Source: Ramazzottius varieornatus (lineage: Eukaryota > Tardigrada > Eutardigrada > Parachela > Ramazzottiidae). Taken from it: a DNA stretch of 64,000 nucleotides. The notes beneath the pieces were generated by a model. The model made no database searches and was not told the origin of the DNA. It saw only the letters and a program-made list of their open reading frames with translations. The DNA lies in the NCBI GenBank assembly GCA_001949185.1, contig BDGG01000005.1, forward strand, positions 496,001 to 560,000, given 5' to 3'. Below, one piece after another: positions 59,958 to 64,000 of this stretch; within the stretch, counting starts at the first letter, position 1, and the number at the start of each line of letters is the position of its first letter. Both the position numbers and the translations under genes were made by a program.

Positions 59958-60835
59958 ATGTCATGGACTGTTAGTAGGTGCTTACAAGGATATCTGAGAA
60001 GCGCTTCTTTCTCTCCTCGGTGGGTGCGACCATGCTCCAAAGAGTTTCATGCGGATGCGAAGCTCAGCAGGAAAAGGAACGCGCATAGTCCACTTCTGTT
60101 CAGACGTGCTGGCGTCATTCCCTATTCCGTTTGTAGCCCGTATTTGCCCAAACTGACTCCTACCCTCGGTTATCGACTCGCTGGGACTGCACCAGGTATG
60201 CTAATGTTGGTCTAACGTCTTTCTTTCTATTTGGCGCGATATTGCGAGAGACTCAAGTCGTATTGCCCACTTGACTTCGCGCAGCGGTAATGGCATTCTC
60301 CTTTCAGTGAGCCACAGCTCGACAGAAATGGTAAATCCGGATGATATCGTTTCCTACGAGTATGTGAAGGAACTCGCAGAAAGTGGTAAAGGAATTATTA
60401 TTGACGTGCGTCGGCCGGAAGAAAGGGACACTGATGGTTCCATACCCTCAACCGTCAATATCCCTTGTACGAAAAGTTGGTACGAAAATTTAGACTGGTG
60501 GTCCTGACTGTTGTTTTTTTGCAGTGAACGATATTGCGGAAGCCTTCGCGATGTCTCCCGAAGAACTTTCATCGAAATACGGCCTCAACATCCATGATGT
60601 TAACGACGAAATTATCTTCCACTGTCGATCAGGAGCACGAAGTCAGCAAGCCATGGAGATCGCAAGGAATAATGGCTACCGAAGGTGAGTACTGCTTCCT
60701 GTTTTTCACGGTTACGTTTACCACATGCTGCTGTATGGAGCACAGGCCAATGAGAAGTGAAGATTATGGCCGTCTTTCAGTGCAAAGAACTACAAAGGAA
60801 GCATCACAGAATGGAACGCCAAGACAAAACGGTAG
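59958..60835 (+). CDS. Single-domain rhodanese, probably mitochondrial
   Basis: Rhodanese-domain sulfurtransferase of the TSTD1 / heat-shock 67B2 type, which moves sulfane sulfur between thiols. Four exons (59958-60195, 60308-60466, 60525-60684, 60781-60835) give 203 residues. The first ~80 residues are rich in Arg and Ser with almost no acids (RCLQGYLRSASFSPRWVRP), a typical mitochondrial presequence. The domain follows: IIIDVRRPEERDTDGSIPST, VNIPLNDIAEAF, the active-site loop HCRSGARSQQ with the catalytic Cys, and the ending KNYKGSITEWN. All key features are present. Confidence 0.9.
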
Positions 60836-61542
60836 ATGTCGTAAAGTAACTTCTTGTGATGTGACTTCCGAACCTGCATAGCTATCTCGTGACGGAGACA
60901 CACACACACACACCATACTATACGGGACGCTCTCCAAATTTCGCACGGCGAACATCATACATTTGCGTCTGTTTACGGGTAGCAGATCGAGAAACCTGTT
61001 GGTCAAAATTTCTTTCTCCGACGAGCTCGTATGCTAAACCTGGTGTCTCGAAGTTTTACCTTTCAATCCTTGTGACCAAAAACTTTATCAGTGCAAAGGT
61101 CTATTCCTAATAACCTTACAGTCCACACTCCACAGTATCCGTATAGGTGCGGAGGCAATCCGAGTAACAGATGTTCAAACATAAATATCTACCTCACAAT
61201 AAGCTCACATAATTGTGTAGACTCTACAATGGCACAACACTGTTTCACACATAGACGGAACAATTTGCAGTTGAAAGATCTGACAAACGGTTGAGATGTG
61301 CTTAAATCATTCAGAAAGTAAAATAAAATTTGTCGGTGGATATGAGAAAGTGGACAAGACAGCAGCTAGTCAAGCACAGACACAATGAGATATTACACGG
61401 ATGAGCTATACAATCAGTTCTCCGGCGACAAGAGTATGGGGGACTATAAAGTTCATGTACAGGAGCCGCAAGCAGCAACCCGCAGGGTCTTCAAGCTGAA
61501 TTGTTCTGGTGTGTGGTGTGAAGTGGAGGCGGATCGACGAGA
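60836..61542. other. Convergent 3' spacer
   Basis: This lies between the rhodanese and BNIP3-like stop codons. It contains a CA dinucleotide run near 60900 and an AATAAA at ~61322. No gene is supported. Confidence 0.45.
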
Positions 61543-62740
61543 TCAGTTGAATCGGAAGGATGGTTCCATAGATGACAAAATATCCCATTCGTTGTCCTCC
61601 ATGATCTGGGCGCTTGAAATTCTGGAGCTCAGAAAATATCTAGAAATGAAACTGGTTATCGGGACCTGACTGGAAAATCCCCTTCATCCGAAGTGATCAG
61701 TCTTACCCCAAGCCAGCTCCAATAACCAAGGCAAGTACGTTCGTTAGAATAAGCACCTTCCAGAAATGGGTCTTCAAGCTGGATGGCTTTTTGATGACTC
61801 GTCGTACACGATGCAATCTAACGGACAAAGAGAACGGCGATTTAGTGTTACCGCGCAGGACTTATGTAAGGTACTCTGCAAACCCTTCATAGGTGTACGC
61901 TAAAAGGTTTTCAGGCTTCACGTTACTCCGTGAACGGAAAAATGGTACGTTCAGAACGAACGTACACTTTTGCCCCGTTTTCTGTGTTATGCCATTCCCA
62001 AATCCAGTCAGTAGATCCGTCGGCGTTCACGGGATCCAGCATCTGCCGTTCAAATTCTTCGTTGCAGTCCCCACTTTCCGTAGGCGAATCCGGAGACATG
62101 GGGCTAAAAACAATAAGGAAAAAGATGTCTGGCATCGAAATTGAACTCGAAATACTTTTTGGCGAAGCGTTACAGGACGACTACCTGCTACGCTTGCTTT
62201 GGTAGAGGCTCTGTCGAGCAGAGTTTTGCAGCGACTCCTTCTGGGCATCGAACAGCAAACGTTCCATGCTCGCGGATTTCTTGGCCTGTGTGGAGTTGTA
62301 CTGAGCAGTGGACACCAGCATGGTCTCTTCCGTTTCACGTCCAGATGCCGAGGGGACAGAAAGGACTTCCCATGATTCAGTGGATTCTGCAGAATGGTAA
62401 AGGTCCTTTTAAAGTTTGTAAACAGTGAGTTCAAAGAGTGAGCATAACAATAATTCATTCATTCTGCTCGTCTGGATCACGACCAGAAGGTTCATCGCTT
62501 CTTTCCAGGATTCCGAGCTTATCATCTCTCCACTTATGCTGTGCGGAAGTTTAATTACAGGCACTAGTTTCTAAACCTTCGGATTCCACCTTCGTTTTCA
62601 GATCAACGAGCAACTCTCGCACGAAAAAACAGACGCTATAATAATCATTGCTGTGCTAATAATATCTCGATGGGTTTCTTCGAGTCCCGCTTACCTCTCA
62701 TTCGATCCATTTCTGGAGAGGTAGGATGAGATTTCTCCAT
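61543..62740 (-). CDS. BNIP3: BNIP3/NIX-like mitophagy receptor
   Basis: BNIP3 proteins sit in the mitochondrial outer membrane and recruit LC3/GABARAP for mitophagy. Six exons (62740-62695, 62386-62185, 62103-61968, 61899-61862, 61817-61707, 61639-61543) give 209 residues (human 194). Diagnostic parts: the LC3-interacting motif W-E-V-L at residues 21-24 (STESWEVLS), the conserved SMERLLFDAQKES, the WIW signature STDWIWEWHN, then a basic linker (KRTPMKGLQ, RVRRVIKKPSSLK) and the C-terminal transmembrane helix FWKVLILTNVLALVIGAGLG. The start follows an ATGG context at 62740. The short fourth exon uses a weak GTCCTG donor and is the least certain. The C-terminal tail after the membrane is longer than in vertebrates. 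Confidence 0.87.
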
Positions 62741-63351
62741 GGATCGCTTGGCTAGCTGGTCCCCACACTTACAGATGATAGCCGAAGGTTGAAGGATTTG
62801 CAAAGGAGGTAATTTGATCGATAAGGTCAAATCGAATATCAAATCGAAAGAAGTTTCTCCATTCGAACGCAGTGTTTGTGTTTTTGAATGAGCTTTGTTT
62901 TGATTTTTCGAGCAAGTAATCGATCGGTCGGGAGAGCAAGTATGTGATTGGCTCAACCATGCGCATTGTGCGGAACCACTAGGGTAGCAAAGATATAAAT
63001 CAATCTGTGATGTGGTGGATTTGGCAACAGCTGTGCACGTCTTCCACCACGCGCAACGTGTATTAGACACGCCGTTTTTGTCATGAAAGATTTGGGTCAG
63101 GAAGTACTATACCTCTAGTGCCGACACAGAACATACTGTAGTAACTGTAGTTGCTACCATAGATCTACGTTGCTACTTCCCACGAGTGGGATTCGTCCTG
63201 CGGCTTCTGCTTCGTTCTTCCGGGGTACGTTGGCCACTTATTAGTCCTGCGACTAGCATCTTGCATACCCTCGCGTTCACCCCTGTTGCGGGATACTGTT
63301 GGATATCACCTTGGTGGGATGCGACGCGCGTAACTAACTGAACCACTCGCC
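62741..63351. promoter_or_regulatory. Divergent promoter region, BNIP3-like and NCKAP1
   Basis: This 611 bp between two divergent start codons has no supported coding. It presumably holds both promoters. Confidence 0.35.
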
Positions 63352-64000
63352 ATGGCTCGAGCTCTCATTCCGGGACATCAGAAGCTAGCGGAGAAGCTAA
63401 CCATCTTAAACGATCGCGCTCAGGGAATGCTAACTCGCTTATACAATATCCGAAAGGTATGGTATTGAACGTGCAGCGTATTTCATATTCCCGTTCTCGG
63501 TACAGGTAGCGTTTCATTCCGCTGTGTTACAGGCCTGCCTGGATCCGGAATCCAAACCAAAGTTTCTACAGGACAAGCAACTGGAAGCAGCAATCCGTCA
63601 TATAGAAAAGAAGTTTCCAGCAATCAATGCAAAGTCGAGTGGGGTAAGACTTGCTGCGTCCAGTGTTGTATGCACGTAGCAGCTTCTCTAGTGTCTCTGA
63701 TTCAGAGCGTGTTTGGGTACTTGGGACAAATTCGAGCGGAAGTATCGAAGAACCTATCGATTTACTACGATACCTTCGTGGACATTCTCGAATTCAAAGA
63801 CCATGTCAGCGAGCTTCTTACGACCATGGATGCCTGTCAGCTGATACTGGACATAGTAAGAAATCTCCTGAATGAAATTGACGTGTTTTGAATCACTGGT
63901 GCTATCAGTCTACTATTTGTTTTACAGACTTGCAATCACGATGTCACCACTCGGTACTTGGAGCTGGTTACAAAGTATGTCTCGCTGATGATCCTTCTGT
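63352..64000 (+). CDS. NCKAP1: NCKAP1/HEM, WAVE complex subunit, 3' partial
   Basis: NCKAP1 (Hem, Kette, GEX-3) is the large scaffold of the WAVE regulatory complex controlling Arp2/3 actin assembly. Four exons are visible (63352-63456, 63533-63643, 63706-63855, 63928-64000+); the rest lies beyond the window. The N-terminus [20 protein letters not shown] followed by RLYNIRK is almost identical to human NCKAP1. [20 protein letters not shown] and [14 protein letters not shown] follow as in the family. The start Met is supported by its match to the family N-terminus and the CCATGG context. Confidence 0.96.

Noticed and set aside
61385-61675. Plus-strand open frame of about 94 codons
   Set aside because: It overlaps the last exon of the BNIP3-like gene on the opposite strand, has no recognisable domain, and is explained as a shadow of that exon plus 3' UTR.

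Overview
The window is a gene-dense stretch of animal nuclear DNA. Almost every gene is broken by short introns (about 50-120 nt, GT-AG), both strands are used, and the proteins are metazoan: otopetrin, HOPS Vps41, Elongin C, chondroitin polymerizing factor, a class B neuropeptide receptor, NCKAP1/HEM and BCL-2 family members. The calcitonin/DH31-type receptor and the F37C4.5-type DUF4140/DUF4139 protein point to a small-genome ecdysozoan. A tardigrade (Hypsibius/Ramazzottius type) is my best guess, but the sequence alone does not prove it. Most intron-exon models below were built by reading splice sites by eye; for the models with a summed length given, the coding length closes in frame.

Layout. 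1-3083 (+) otopetrin proton channel, 5' end outside the window. 3562-6562 (-) hormone-sensitive lipase. 7666-10739 (+) secreted GH35 beta-galactosidase. 11124-14846 (-) VPS41. 15833-17414 (+) EAF, an ELL-associated elongation factor. 18259-20576 (+) DUF4140/DUF4139 protein. 21156-22428 (+) renalase-like flavoprotein. 23028-26270 (-) aldo/keto reductase of the L-galactose dehydrogenase group. 26862-27651 (+) Elongin C. 27890-28235 (+) remnant resembling a nucleotide-sugar transporter. 28924-31707 (+) chondroitin polymerizing factor. 32726-36672 (-) class B GPCR, with a 5 kb gene-poor stretch upstream. 41749-45028 (+) acetyl-CoA synthetase. 46152-47224 (+) BAK/BOK-like BCL-2 protein. 47.2-55.4 kb repeat-rich, including two related piggyBac-like remnants. 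55473-57420 (-) BH3-only protein. 59958-60835 (+) mitochondrial-type rhodanese. 61543-62740 (-) BNIP3-like mitophagy receptor. 63352-64000 (+) start of NCKAP1/HEM.

The most striking content is the right-hand third. Three unrelated-looking genes of mitochondrial death and quality control lie within 16.6 kb: a multidomain BCL-2 protein with BH3, BH1, BH2 and a membrane anchor; a BH3-only protein whose BH3 reads almost like BIM; and a BNIP3 homologue with a conserved LC3-interacting motif. A mitochondrially targeted rhodanese sits between the last two. The other genes look like independent housekeeping or metabolic loci with no evident shared pathway.

Second-level structure: a palindromic MITE-like family has five copies, all in introns; three other foldback elements occur in introns or just upstream of a gene; and a second pair of duplicated 0.5 kb repeats flanks the repeat-rich zone. 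Acetyl-CoA synthetase carries a 17-nt microexon encoding its active-site signature, and the aldo/keto reductase has lost the usual catalytic aspartate.
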